A DNA stretch of 32,972 bases from an uncultured Alphaproteobacteria bacterium (GCA_902563305.1 CACEWP010000002.1:151066-184037), one strand, 5' to 3'. Numbered from the stretch's first letter, positions 18,231 through 27,912 are shown. Program-made: numbers and translations. Notes: a model not told the origin generated them from the sequence alone.

Positions 18231-21200
18231 AGTAGTAAAAAAAAATAAATTTTTATTAGATCGTCGCTCTTTAGAGATTTTGTTAGCTCAAGAGGTTTTA
18301 AAAAATAATAAAATTGCTTATTTTGCTTCTGATGATAGTAGTTTAAATTTATTAAAAAGAAATCTCTTAAGAATTAATAATAAATTTAATATAATTGAAT
18401 TTCCAAGTTTTGATTGTTCTTTTTTCTCAAATTTGTCTCCAACCTCTTCCAATAAGTCAAATAGAATTAAAGCACTATATAATTTAATTTTTGAGAATTG
18501 TGATAATACAATTTTTTTGAGTTCACTAGATGCTATAACAACAAATACATTACACTATAATTTTGTTAAAAGTTTTAATTTAATATTAAATTTAAAAACT
18601 CCTTCATCCTATACGGAGATATTAAATTATATTGAAAAAGCAGGTTATGAAAAGGTTGATTTTGTTCATAATAAAGGTGAGTTCGCAATTCGTGGAGAAA
18701 TAATTGATATTTTTTCACCAATATACGAGTTTCCTTTAAGAATTTTATTTGATTTTGAAAAAGTTGAAAGCCTAAACTTATTTTCGACTGAAAATCAACT
18801 ATCATTTAAAGCTATTGATTTATACAAAATTTCATTATCTTCTGAATTTCAATTTAATAACGAAAATATTGTATGTTTCAGAAGGTTGTTTAGAAAACTT
18901 AAAATTACGAATAAAAATGACTACTATAAATCAATTTCTGAAAAAAATATATTGCCAGCTTCTGAACAATTTTTTCCAATTTTAAATGAAAATTATGACT
19001 CAATTTTTAAATATTTGAAAAAATTTAACTTTTATTTTGATCAAGACTTTCAAGTAGATTTTAAAAAAATTTTAAATGATAAAATTAATAGTAATAATGA
19101 ATTAAAAAACTTGGAAAAAATAGGTTCTAATTTTTTTTTTAGTCATGATGAGTTAATGATTTCTGTCAAAGAGAGAAATTATTTACTTTCAAATAATTTT
19201 TTAGAGAAACAAGACAAAGAAGTAAAAATATTTTCTTCAAAATTTGATTTTAAAAATGACAAAATTAAAAATCAGAATAAGATTTTAGATTTGTTAAAAA
19301 ACCAAGAACTTAAAATATTTTGTGTAACTTCAAAAATAAATGAAAAAAAAATATCAAATTTATTGAATTCTCAGAATGTTTCTTTTAAAAAAATATCTAA
19401 TATTAATTTTCATATATTAAAGAATTCAAAATTTAGAATTTTTATTTTCGATTATGTAATAGATTCAAGTTTTGTTATAAATTCAATTGATTTCAATAGG
19501 TTGTATTTCATTTCAGATCAGGATTTTTACGACAAAACATATAAGAAAGCTGTATCTAGGCCTATAAAAGAAGAAAATCTCATCGATGATTATTCTAGCT
19601 TAAAAATTGGAGATTATATTGTCCATAATGATCATGGTATTGGAAAATATAATGGCTTAAAGTCAAAAATCTTCAATAATATTACTTACGAATTTTTAGA
19701 ATTAATTTATCATGGTGATGATAAATTACTAATACCTGTTGAGAATTTAAGTCTAATATCAAAGTATGGTCAAGGTGAAATTTCTGTTGCTCTAGACAGG
19801 CTGGGTTTGCAAAATTGGCAACAAAGAAAAGCAAATGTAAAAAAGAGAATAAAAGAAATTGCAGAAACTTTAATAAAAACTGCTGCTGAGAGAAAATTAC
19901 AAAAAGGTGAGGTTTTAATTGCAAAGACATTTGAATATGAAAAGTTTTCATCAGAGTTTGAATTTACTGAAACATCTGATCAATTGAAATCAATTCAACA
20001 AATTGAAAATGATTTATCTTCTGGCAAACCTATGGACCGACTAATTTGCGGCGATGTTGGCTTTGGCAAAACAGAGATAGCTATGAGAGCAGCATTTATA
20101 ACAGTTTCTTCGGGGTATCAAGTAGCTTTAATTTGTCCGAAATTATTACTTGTTAATCAACATTTTATAAATTTCAGAAAAAGATTTAATAATTTTAACT
20201 ATCAAATTAATAAAATAAGTAGAGCAGAAAATATAAAAGAAAAAGAATTAATTAAAAATAATCTTAAATTAGGCAATTTAGATATTTTAATTGGAACTCA
20301 TGCTATTCTTTCTAATGATATTTCTTTTAAAAAATTGGGTCTAATAATAATTGATGAAGAGCAAAGTTTTGGAGTTGAACAAAAAGAAAAATTAAAAAAA
20401 CTAAAACCTAATTGTCATATTTTGACTTTGACAGCCACACCGATTCCACGAACTCTACAGTCTTCAATTTTTCAGTTAAAAAATATCTCATTAATAAAAA
20501 CCCCACCTCTTAGTAGATTAAATATTAAAACGTATTTAATGCTTAAAGACGAAATTCAAATAAAAAAAATAATTGAAGCAGAGATAAGGCGTGATGGTCA
20601 AATTTTTTATGTTTGTCCGAGAATTTCAGACTTAGAATTTGTAAAGCAAAATATAAAAAACTTTTTACCTGATCTTAAATTTGATGTCATACATGGGAGG
20701 TTATCTAGTAAAGAGGTTGATGAATCATATAATAGATTTTTTAAAAAAGAATCTAACTTATTACTGTCTACAGCAATGATTGAATCAGGTCTAGATATCT
20801 CAAATGTTAATACAATAATTATAGATAAACCAAACTTATTTGGGTTGTCGCAGCTGTATCAACTTAGAGGAAGAGTAGGAAGATCATCTAGACAAGCATA
20901 CGCATATCTTATATTAGAAGATTTTAAATCTATTGGAGAAAATTCTTTAAAAAAACTCAAGATAATATCAAAGATAAAAGCCTTAGGTTCTGGATTTTCA
21001 ATTGCTTCTAGTGATTTAGATCTTAGGGGTGGAGGGAATATAGTAGGTTCAGAACAATCCGGCCATATTAAAGAAGTAGGTTTAGAATTGTACTATAAGA
21101 TGCTCAAAGATACTGTTAATGAGTTAAAAAATAATAAGAAAGTTGATTCTAACTGGACACCCTCTATAAAGCTTGGTTTCCCGATAAGTATTCCTGATGA

Positions 21201-21594
21201 TTACATTGAAGATCTTGATTTAAGACTAAATCTTTATAGAAAAATTTCAAATATAAATAATATTGAGGACTTAGAAGAAATGCTTTTAACTTTGAAAGAT
21301 AGGTTTGGTAAAATTCCTTCCTCTTTAAAAAATCTTTTCCATATTATAGAAATTAGGATAGAAGCAAAAAAACTATCCATAAAAAAAATAGATTATAGCA
21401 ATAAAGGTTTTGTACTAGAATTTAAAAATGATAGTATGATGGATGTTGACAAATTAATAAGACTAGTTAAGAGAAACCCTGATTTTTTAAAACTTATGCC
21501 AGGATCTAAATTATTTTATAAAAATACCAACGATAAAGATGTCGATAAAATTAGAGATTTGAAAAAAATTTTACATACAATTTCTAAAAATTAA
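18220..21594 (+). CDS. mfd: Transcription-repair coupling factor Mfd
   Basis: Mfd displaces RNA polymerase stalled at lesions and recruits UvrA. The 1124-residue protein shows the UvrB-like N-terminal region (about 1-330), the RNA-polymerase-interacting CarD-like domain beginning near VHNDHGIGKYNGL (from residue 468), the RecG-type translocase with Walker A GDVGFGKT (611-618), DEEQSFG, TATPIPRTLQ and QLRGRVGRSSRQAYAYL, and the C-terminal D7 domain. ATG 18220 is preferred; a GTG directly before it (18217) is an alternative. It overlaps sdhE by 11 nt. Confidence 0.96.
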   Translation: MINKVVKKNKFLLDRRSLEILLAQEVLKNNKIAYFASDDSSLNLLKRNLLRINNKFNIIEFPSFDCSFFSNLSPTSSNKSNRIKALYNLIFENCDNTIFLSSLDAITTNTLHYNFVKSFNLILNLKTPSSYTEILNYIEKAGYEKVDFVHNKGEFAIRGEIIDIFSPIYEFPLRILFDFEKVESLNLFSTENQLSFKAIDLYKISLSSEFQFNNENIVCFRRLFRKLKITNKNDYYKSISEKNILPASEQFFPILNENYDSIFKYLKKFNFYFDQDFQVDFKKILNDKINSNNELKNLEKIGSNFFFSHDELMISVKERNYLLSNNFLEKQDKEVKIFSSKFDFKNDKIKNQNKILDLLKNQELKIFCVTSKINEKKISNLLNSQNVSFKKISNINFHILKNSKFRIFIFDYVIDSSFVINSIDFNRLYFISDQDFYDKTYKKAVSRPIKEENLIDDYSSLKIGDYIVHNDHGIGKYNGLKSKIFNNITYEFLELIYHGDDKLLIPVENLSLISKYGQGEISVALDRLGLQNWQQRKANVKKRIKEIAETLIKTAAERKLQKGEVLIAKTFEYEKFSSEFEFTETSDQLKSIQQIENDLSSGKPMDRLICGDVGFGKTEIAMRAAFITVSSGYQVALICPKLLLVNQHFINFRKRFNNFNYQINKISRAENIKEKELIKNNLKLGNLDILIGTHAILSNDISFKKLGLIIIDEEQSFGVEQKEKLKKLKPNCHILTLTATPIPRTLQSSIFQLKNISLIKTPPLSRLNIKTYLMLKDEIQIKKIIEAEIRRDGQIFYVCPRISDLEFVKQNIKNFLPDLKFDVIHGRLSSKEVDESYNRFFKKESNLLLSTAMIESGLDISNVNTIIIDKPNLFGLSQLYQLRGRVGRSSRQAYAYLILEDFKSIGENSLKKLKIISKIKALGSGFSIASSDLDLRGGGNIVGSEQSGHIKEVGLELYYKMLKDTVNELKNNKKVDSNWTPSIKLGFPISIPDDYIEDLDLRLNLYRKISNINNIEDLEEMLLTLKDRFGKIPSSLKNLFHIIEIRIEAKKLSIKKIDYSNKGFVLEFKNDSMMDVDKLIRLVKRNPDFLKLMPGSKLFYKNTNDKDVDKIRDLKKILHTISKN

Positions 21595-21596
21595 GT

Positions 21597-22772
21597 ATGA
21601 ATTCTAAAAGAAAAAATTTGCAATTTAATATAAATGACTTCATTCCTTTTATCGATGGATTAGACATTAGCGTAAATTTTTCTATTATAATCTTTTTATC
21701 TTCTTTTTTACTCGGCACATATGATACTAGAATTGCTACTATAATACTAAGTTCAGTATTAATTTTTTCTTATGTGATAAGAATTTTTGACTTACAATTT
21801 TCAAAGTTAATTAAAAATTCAAAAATAAAAAATCTAAATATTTTTCTAATATTATTTTTCATTTATTTAATTCCATTAATTATACAAGAAGATTTTTCTA
21901 TAATATTTTCTATTTTTATCTTTATAGTAGTAAGAGCTCTTTTGGGTATTTTTTTATCACTAAGTAACCGAAACTTATTAGTTAATAATCAATCTTTTCC
22001 TGGTAATAAATTAGATTTAAAGTATTGGATTATCTTTTCCCTTGGGTTATTTGTGGGATCTTTCTTGCATTTATTTATTAATGAAGCATTTTCAAATGAA
22101 TTTTTAAATAAAGGAGGATGGAAAATTATGTATGTGGTTGTGTCTCTTATTATACTTTTTGTATACATTTTATGTAGATCAGTTCTGAAGAAAGATGTGA
22201 GATTTGATTTTTCCTCTCTAGCTAATCAATATAACAACCCCTTAAGAGAGTTAAGTAAGAGTTTTATTGTTTTTATTCCTCTGACTTGTTTTTTTCTTTT
22301 CTCACTATCAAATTGGTTGCCAAAGTTTAGTAATCCTGAGAACTTATATTTTTTAAATTATAGTTTTTTAAATTTATTTATTACTATATTAATTCTATTC
22401 TTTATTACCCCTTTGGCAAAATTAGTTGGAATTAGAAGATCAATGATATTTTTTAATTTATCGATATTTATGATTGCTTTTGTGCTTTCTTTCCTAACAC
22501 ATTCCTCAAGCTATAGCATTGATTTTCTAAAATTCTTTTTATCTTTAGTATCAAGTTTTACACTCTGCTATTTTATTTTATATCTGGAATCAAAGAAAGA
22601 TAATGATCTTATGAGTGTTTCTAGGTTAAACTTAATAATGAGTATATCTGGACTTTTTTTCCCATTTCTTTTATATTATTCAATCTATTTCGTAATAAAT
22701 TATTCTGTTATTTACATATTTTTATCAATAGTTTACTTTATTAATTATATTCTTATCAAAAAAAATGGATAA
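21597..22772 (+). CDS. MFS-like permease (substrate unknown)
   Basis: This 391-residue, very hydrophobic protein has about 11-12 predicted membrane spans with a central cytoplasmic loop (about 205-220), a layout matching the major facilitator superfamily, and a GGWKIMYVV segment reminiscent of the end of an MFS N-terminal half. No substrate-specific motif is visible. The start is two bases after the mfd stop and its 3' end overlaps the parvulin gene by eight bases. Other 12-span transporter families cannot be excluded. Confidence 0.7.
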   Translation: MNSKRKNLQFNINDFIPFIDGLDISVNFSIIIFLSSFLLGTYDTRIATIILSSVLIFSYVIRIFDLQFSKLIKNSKIKNLNIFLILFFIYLIPLIIQEDFSIIFSIFIFIVVRALLGIFLSLSNRNLLVNNQSFPGNKLDLKYWIIFSLGLFVGSFLHLFINEAFSNEFLNKGGWKIMYVVVSLIILFVYILCRSVLKKDVRFDFSSLANQYNNPLRELSKSFIVFIPLTCFFLFSLSNWLPKFSNPENLYFLNYSFLNLFITILILFFITPLAKLVGIRRSMIFFNLSIFMIAFVLSFLTHSSSYSIDFLKFFLSLVSSFTLCYFILYLESKKDNDLMSVSRLNLIMSISGLFFPFLLYYSIYFVINYSVIYIFLSIVYFINYILIKKNG

Positions 22773-23085
22773 AATTTCTGCCTCACATATCTTGATCATG
22801 CATAAAGAGTCTAAGGATTCAAGGTCTAGCTTATCCAAGAATGAAGCAAAAAAATTAATTGAAGATATTTACAAAAAAGTTATAGATAAAAAATCGACTT
22901 TCAAAGATCTTGCGAGCAAACATTCTGACTGTTCTTCATCAGCATATGGAGGTAGCTTGGGAGAATTTAGTAAAGGAATGATGGTTAAACCATTTGAAGA
23001 TAGTGCTTTCAAATTGAAAGTAGATGAGATTTGTGAACCCATTGAAACTGAATTTGGATATCACATCATTAAAAGAGATGAGTGA
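22765..23085 (+). CDS. Parvulin-type peptidyl-prolyl isomerase (PpiC-like)
   Basis: This 106-residue single-domain parvulin begins [12 protein letters not shown], with [23 protein letters not shown] and the closing motif [10 protein letters not shown]; these contain the catalytic His and Cys/Asp positions of parvulins. There is no signal peptide, so it is probably cytoplasmic, like E. coli PpiC. It overlaps the upstream permease gene by eight bases. Confidence 0.92.
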   Translation: MDKISASHILIMHKESKDSRSSLSKNEAKKLIEDIYKKVIDKKSTFKDLASKHSDCSSSAYGGSLGEFSKGMMVKPFEDSAFKLKVDEICEPIETEFGYHIIKRDE

Positions 23086-23106
23086 TTAAATAATTTTTTT
23101 TTATTT

Positions 23107-23470
23107 TCATTCCTTTAAATCTTCTGACCAAGCGGCTGCCAGAAGCTGTCTTATCCTAAGGATATTTTCATTAGTATTTAAATTAAGATTTATATCTTTT
23201 TTTTTCTTTTTTACACTTGCATTTAGCCATAGCATCTCAATTGAATTGATTAAGTTACTCTTTTCTTCAGAGGACATTTGATTAAGATTTCTAATTGATT
23301 CTTTTAGTTCATTAAGTTTCTTATCATGCACCATAATTTGATGCCATTTCAAATAAACTTCTTGTTTCTTTTTGATAAACGTCTTTAGAAATAAAACCTT
23401 TAACGTAAAGTTCTCTTACATTTTCCATTTCATTTTTAATGATAATCAATTTTTCTTCTAAATCTTCCAT
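23107..23470 (-). pseudogene. Small unknown gene interrupted by a one-base frameshift
   Basis: Reading from ATG 23470 (minus strand) gives a 47-codon frame MEDLEEKLIIIKNEMENVRE... that ends at a TGA near 23328. A second frame continues to the stop at 23107 and shows the same helical, charged character (KQEVYLKWHQIMVHDKKLNE...). Both frames meet at a run of five A in the coding strand (about 23365-23370): with four A the reading would pass straight from ...KDVYQK into KQEVYLKW... and yield one protein of about 120 residues ending AAAWSEDLKE. The family is not recognised. The break may be a sequencing or assembly homopolymer error, a recent mutation, or slippage; the sequence alone cannot decide. 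Confidence 0.6.
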
Positions 23471-23514
23471 AATTTTAATAATAATGTAGAATTATAAATA
23501 GTAAATATTTTAAA

Positions 23515-23766
23515 ATGAAAAACAGACTTACAAAATCGATTCAAAGGTTAAAAAAAGAAAAGAAGATTGACGATAATAATTCTGACACAAAAGGATTAAC
23601 TGCTTATAATGTAAAGGTTTTTCGAAACTTAACTGAAAAATACGATTTATCTCTCACAATAAATAATAATGAATCAAAGAGTGATTTTAAAAACGAAGAA
23701 AGTTTAAGTTTAGGAGCCCAAATGACCCTAGAAAGAATTAAAAAAGGTGAGAATTTTAAAGTTTAA
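23515..23766 (+). CDS. Small unrecognised basic protein
   Basis: This 83-residue polar protein has no membrane segment, a basic N-terminus (KNRLTKSIQRLKKEKK) and a C-terminal segment SLGAQMTLERIKKGENF. I do not recognise it. It diverges from the frameshifted gene, and its 3' end overlaps the DUF192 gene by 20 bases, which suggests a shared transcript. Confidence 0.6.
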   Translation: MKNRLTKSIQRLKKEKKIDDNNSDTKGLTAYNVKVFRNLTEKYDLSLTINNNESKSDFKNEESLSLGAQMTLERIKKGENFKV

Positions 23767-24220
23767 GTTCTTATTAATATTTTTCATTTTTAATTTCTCA
23801 TCATCTAAAGCCAGTGATTTTGCTTTGGTTTCTTCAAATAATTTTAAAGATTTGATTGTTAAAACTGCAATTGATTTAGATTCCAAGAAAAAAGGACTAA
23901 TGGGTTTGAAGAAATTAAAAAATTATAATGGAATCTTATTTATATATGATAATCCAAAAAAAGTTAATATTTGGATGCATAATACTTTTATCCCCTTAGA
24001 TATAATTTTTGTAGATAAAAATAAAATAATAACTTCAATAAAGAGAGGCGTTCCTTTGAGTAAAAAAATATTATCATCTAATGATATGAGTATTGCGGTT
24101 CTTGAATTACCAAGTGGTTGTGCCCAAAAATTAAAAATTATGAAAGGTGACACATTAAGTTGGAGTTTAAAGAAGTTGTCCCAAATTAAAAATAATGGAT
24201 ATTTTCATTGTTTAAATTAA
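23747..24220 (+). CDS. DUF192 family secreted protein
   Basis: This 157-residue protein begins with a signal peptide (hydrophobic residues about 4-18, then SSSKAS) from a GTG start. The DUF192 core follows: KKGLMGLKKLKNYNGILFIY, then VNIWMHNTFIPLDIIFVDK and a late LELPSGCAQKLKIMKGD. Compared with the family's typical RGLM and MWMKNT motifs these are close variants. DUF192 proteins are small periplasmic or exported domains of unknown function. The start overlaps the upstream small gene. Confidence 0.88.
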   Translation: MRILKFKFLLIFFIFNFSSSKASDFALVSSNNFKDLIVKTAIDLDSKKKGLMGLKKLKNYNGILFIYDNPKKVNIWMHNTFIPLDIIFVDKNKIITSIKRGVPLSKKILSSNDMSIAVLELPSGCAQKLKIMKGDTLSWSLKKLSQIKNNGYFHCLN

Positions 24221-24253
24221 AAAGAAAAATAGAATAATAACGGGGAGATTGAT

Positions 24254-24877
24254 TTGGGAAAGTTTATTGAAAAATATAAATCAGAAGATCCAAATTTTAG
24301 TTTTGAATTAAATGAACTAATTCAAAAAATAAAATCTGAAAATAGCCAAGAGACAGAAGACTTATTTTCAACAATTAATTCACTAAGAGAACAACTAGAT
24401 CAATCATTGTACGAAAAAAATAGGGCTGTACAAGAAGCAATTTCTCTTAAAAATGATGAGATGAATCAACTTAAATCTTCTATTAAAGAATTAAGAGATC
24501 AATTAGAAAAGCTTAAATTTGAAAAAAGGGAAGCAGTTCAGAAACAAATACAATCATCTGCTAATGAGATTAAACAGCTTAAATTATCTTGTAGTGCCTT
24601 AAGAGACGAATTAGAAAACCTTAAATTCGAAAAACAAGATGCAGTACAGAGTGCAATAAAAAATTCATCCTCAGAAATTAATGAGTTAAAAAAAGTAACG
24701 TCAGCATTAAGAGAAGAACTTATAAATTTGAAGTTTTCAAAAAAAGAAGCAGTTCAAAAAGCCGTATTGAATTCAAGTGATGAAATTAAACAATTAAAAA
24801 ACTCGACACAGTCTTTAAGAGATGAGCTTGAGAAAGTAATAAGCAATTATGAAAAAAAAATTGAAAATTTGAAATAA
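24254..24877 (+). CDS. Coiled-coil protein with four 36-residue repeats
   Basis: This 207-residue protein is almost entirely heptad-like coiled coil. Residues 44-187 are four consecutive 36-residue units, each opening LR(D/E)(Q/E)L, followed by a (L/K)xF or LY position, an (E/S)K..(A/E)VQ(K/E/S) block and a (D/N/S)EI/M..LK block; a fifth partial unit ends the protein. TTG at 24254 is chosen because a strong ribosome-binding site (GGGGAG, 24242-24247) lies six bases before it and no ATG occurs in this frame before about residue 70. No signal peptide or membrane span is seen. It immediately precedes the cyclase gene and may be its partner or a scaffold; that is inference. Confidence 0.8.
   Translation: MGKFIEKYKSEDPNFSFELNELIQKIKSENSQETEDLFSTINSLREQLDQSLYEKNRAVQEAISLKNDEMNQLKSSIKELRDQLEKLKFEKREAVQKQIQSSANEIKQLKLSCSALRDELENLKFEKQDAVQSAIKNSSSEINELKKVTSALREELINLKFSKKEAVQKAVLNSSDEIKQLKNSTQSLRDELEKVISNYEKKIENLK
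24383..24874 (+). repeat. 108-bp coding tandem repeats (36 residues)
   Basis: Four full 108-bp units and one partial unit encode the coiled-coil repeats. Units have diverged at the DNA level but keep exact 36-residue spacing, so the array looks old and maintained by selection on protein length, not freshly amplified. Confidence 0.85.
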
Positions 24878-24886
24878 TATAATTTC

Positions 24887-27193
24887 ATGCAAAAAAAAAA
24901 AAATAATATAAGTGAAACTATTGAAAAACTAAGAAGAACTGAACTCTTATTAGAAATTTCAAGGAAAATTGCTGGTTTAAAAACTCTTGAGAAAATTTTA
25001 TGGACATTAATTGAATTTGTTACAGATGAATTAGAAGCAGATAGAGGAACTCTTTTTCTTAATGATAATGAAACTAATGAGCTTTATTCAAGAATTGCTC
25101 AAGGAGAATTAACGAGAGAAATTAGAATTTTGAATAACGTTGGTATTGCAGGTGCAATATTTCATAATCAGGTTGGGGAAGTAATTCACGACGTTTACAA
25201 AGATGATCGTTTTAATAAAGAGGTAGATCAAGAGACAGGTTATAAAACTAAAAATATGATTTGTTGTCCAGTTAAAACTGTTGATGATGAAACTATTGGT
25301 GTAATCCAAGTTTTAAATAAGAAAAAAGGAAGATTCACAAAGGACAATTTATTTTTTGTAGAGTCGATAGCAACACAGGCAGCAGTTTCCATACAAAATG
25401 CTCAAAACTCTGAAAATTTTGAAAAGAAAAGAGCAAAAGAAATGGAATTTATAAGTATTGTTTCAGATGTAACTGCAGAGATTGATTTAGGTGCATTACT
25501 TCAAAGGGTAATGGAAGAAGCAACAAGAATGCTTAATGCAGATAGAGCTACATTATTTCTGAACGATGAAAAAACAAATGAATTATTTTCAAGAGTTGCT
25601 ATGGGCGAGGGAATTGGGGAAATAAGATTGCCTAACACTGCTGGCATAGCCGGTTCAGTATTTACATCTGGAAAATCTATGAATATTCCATATGCATATG
25701 CAGATTTAAGGTTCAACCCATCTTTTGATAAACAGACTGGATATTTTACGCGTTCAATCTTATGCGTTCCAGTAGTTAATAAAGAAGGTAAAGTTATTGG
25801 ATGTACTCAAGTATTAAATAAAAGTGGAGGAAAGTTTACAGATGAAGATGAATCAAGATTAAAAGCTTTCACTCAACAAGTAGCCATAGCATTAGAGAAT
25901 GCAAAATTATTTGAAGATGTATCAAAGTCTAGAAAGTATAACGAAAGTATGCTTTCCAGTATGTCTAATGGAGTAATAACAATTAATAGTGACGGTGAAG
26001 TAGTAACTTGCAATAAATCAGGATTAAAAATTTTAAAGATAAAAGAATCAGACATAATTAAAAAAAAATCCAAAGAATTCTTTTCTGAGAAAAAATCATG
26101 GATTTATGAAAAAATTTTGTCTGTAAGTGAATCTAAAGAACCTGAGATAATAGTAGATGCAGAAATAGAGTTAAAAGATCCTCAGACTGAAAAATTAGAA
26201 AAGATTTCTGTCAATTTGACAATACTTCCGCTGATAAATGAAGACAATGATGGAAGAACTGATCAGTCAGATAATTTTTTAGGTACATTGTTGATGTTTG
26301 AAGATATTTCATCTGAAAAAAGAATGAAATCTACAATGTCTAGGTATATGGACCCTGGTATTGCTGATCAACTTTTAGAGGACGGTTCTGATATAATGGG
26401 TGGACTTGATACTACTGCTACATTGCTTTTCTCCGATCTTAGAAGTTTTACAAGTATAACTGAATCTCTTGGCGCACAAGGAACAGTTAAACTCCTAAAT
26501 GAATATTTTGAAATTATGGTTGAATGTATTTCTGAACAAGGAGGAATGTTAGATAAATTTATTGGTGACGCAATTATGGCTGCCTTTGGACTACCAATCT
26601 CTCACGAAGATGATGAGGATAGAGGTGTTAAAGCAGGAATAAATATGATCAGTAGATTATGGAGTTGGAACGATCAAAGAGAAAAAGATGGCAAACCTCC
26701 TCTCGATATGGGACTAGGATTAAATACAGATAAAATTGTTGCCGGAAATATAGGTTCACAAAAAAGAATGGATTACACAATGATTGGTGACGGTGTAAAT
26801 TTAGCTGCTAGGTTAGAAAGTGCTTGTAAACAATACAGTGCGAGAATTCTTATAAGTGATTATACTTTCAAAAAATTAAAAGGAACTTATAGAATACGCT
26901 ATATTGATGATGTTGTAGTTAAAGGTAAAGTTGAGCCTGTAGGTGTACATGAAGTTCTTGATTATCATACTGAGAAAACATTTCCAAATCTAATGGATGT
27001 TGTGAATCATTTTAATGAAGGAAGAAAACATTATAAAACAGGTGATTTTCAAAGAGCAATTTCATCATTTAACGATTGTTTAAAATCCAACCCAAATGAT
27101 AATCTATCTAAAACGTATATTGATAGGTGTAATCTTCTAATCAAAGAAAATCCAAAAAATTGGGATGGGATTTGGGTTATGAAAAGCAAATGA
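24887..27193 (+). CDS. GAF-GAF-PAS class III adenylate cyclase with TPR-like tail
   Basis: This 768-residue cytoplasmic protein resembles cyanobacterial CyaB-type cyclases. GAF-A spans about 30-175, GAF-B about 200-345, a PAS-like region about 350-475, the cyclase homology domain about 505-690 and a TPR-like segment about 700-755. GAF-B has the complete cyclic-nucleotide signature N311-K312...F317...D321-E322; GAF-A keeps NK and F but lacks the final DE. The catalytic domain has metal-binding Asp517 and Asp561, adenine-selecting Lys557 and Thr631, and transition-state Asn638 and Arg642, so it should be active and ATP-selective (class IIIb-like). The ATG is followed by a 13-A run. The next gene overlaps its stop (ATGA). 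Confidence 0.93.
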   Translation: MQKKKNNISETIEKLRRTELLLEISRKIAGLKTLEKILWTLIEFVTDELEADRGTLFLNDNETNELYSRIAQGELTREIRILNNVGIAGAIFHNQVGEVIHDVYKDDRFNKEVDQETGYKTKNMICCPVKTVDDETIGVIQVLNKKKGRFTKDNLFFVESIATQAAVSIQNAQNSENFEKKRAKEMEFISIVSDVTAEIDLGALLQRVMEEATRMLNADRATLFLNDEKTNELFSRVAMGEGIGEIRLPNTAGIAGSVFTSGKSMNIPYAYADLRFNPSFDKQTGYFTRSILCVPVVNKEGKVIGCTQVLNKSGGKFTDEDESRLKAFTQQVAIALENAKLFEDVSKSRKYNESMLSSMSNGVITINSDGEVVTCNKSGLKILKIKESDIIKKKSKEFFSEKKSWIYEKILSVSESKEPEIIVDAEIELKDPQTEKLEKISVNLTILPLINEDNDGRTDQSDNFLGTLLMFEDISSEKRMKSTMSRYMDPGIADQLLEDGSDIMGGLDTTATLLFSDLRSFTSITESLGAQGTVKLLNEYFEIMVECISEQGGMLDKFIGDAIMAAFGLPISHEDDEDRGVKAGINMISRLWSWNDQREKDGKPPLDMGLGLNTDKIVAGNIGSQKRMDYTMIGDGVNLAARLESACKQYSARILISDYTFKKLKGTYRIRYIDDVVVKGKVEPVGVHEVLDYHTEKTFPNLMDVVNHFNEGRKHYKTGDFQRAISSFNDCLKSNPNDNLSKTYIDRCNLLIKENPKNWDGIWVMKSK

Positions 27194-27912
27194 AAAACTT
27201 ATCTATTGATAAAGGGTTTCCAAGCATTGGTTACATAGTTAATAATTGGCCTCAGACTAAAAATATTTTAAAGAAATTTATTTTGTCAAACCACAAAAAA
27301 CCAGATTTATGTTCTCTGGCAATTACCTGCATGCATGAGTTACAAGTCTTTAAGATAAATTCTATTAAATCGGTTCTAATTAAATGTTCAAAACTATGTG
27401 CAAGAAACATAAGTTATAATACATATCACGATCAGCATCATTTTAAGTCAGTACTGGTCATTTCATGCATTTTAGCTAAACACTTAAGCTTAAATTACAG
27501 AGAAAGAGTTCTATTAATTTTTATTGCTTTGACTCATGATATGAATCATCAAGGTAGAAGAGTTCTTGGCACTAAACCTTTCTATCAAGAAAACAAAAGT
27601 TATGAAGGATTAGAAAAATTATTGTTCAAAAAAATTCTTAATCATAAGGAAATTAAAAGAATTAAAAGAATTTTTCAAAGTACTTATTTCCCAGTTAAAC
27701 CAGAAAATGTAAATGATAAAATAGAAAAAATTATCTTAGATGCTGACATTTTGTCTTCATTAATGTTCGGGCCAGATGTTGGTATTAAATTAGCAAGGAG
27801 ACTTAAACATGAAATAAGATATAATGAAAGAACTGAACTTCTTTTTACTAATTTTCTTAAATTACTTGGAGAAAAATGCTTATACCTAGATTTTTCAAAA
27901 AAATCGTGCTAA
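27190..27912 (+). CDS. HD-type cyclic nucleotide phosphodiesterase (class I PDE-like)
   Basis: This 240-residue protein carries the metal-binding pattern of class I cyclic-nucleotide phosphodiesterases: YHDQHH (His80), then HDMNHQG (His116, Asp117, His120) and LDADIL (Asp184/Asp186) downstream. It would hydrolyse cAMP or cGMP. The assignment is from motifs only; a general HD hydrolase remains possible. ATG 27190 is chosen because it overlaps the cyclase stop (ATGA). An in-frame ATG at 27160 lies within the cyclase gene. Linked cyclase and hydrolase genes suggest one cAMP turnover unit. Confidence 0.8.
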   Translation: MKNLSIDKGFPSIGYIVNNWPQTKNILKKFILSNHKKPDLCSLAITCMHELQVFKINSIKSVLIKCSKLCARNISYNTYHDQHHFKSVLVISCILAKHLSLNYRERVLLIFIALTHDMNHQGRRVLGTKPFYQENKSYEGLEKLLFKKILNHKEIKRIKRIFQSTYFPVKPENVNDKIEKIILDADILSSLMFGPDVGIKLARRLKHEIRYNERTELLFTNFLKLLGEKCLYLDFSKKSC

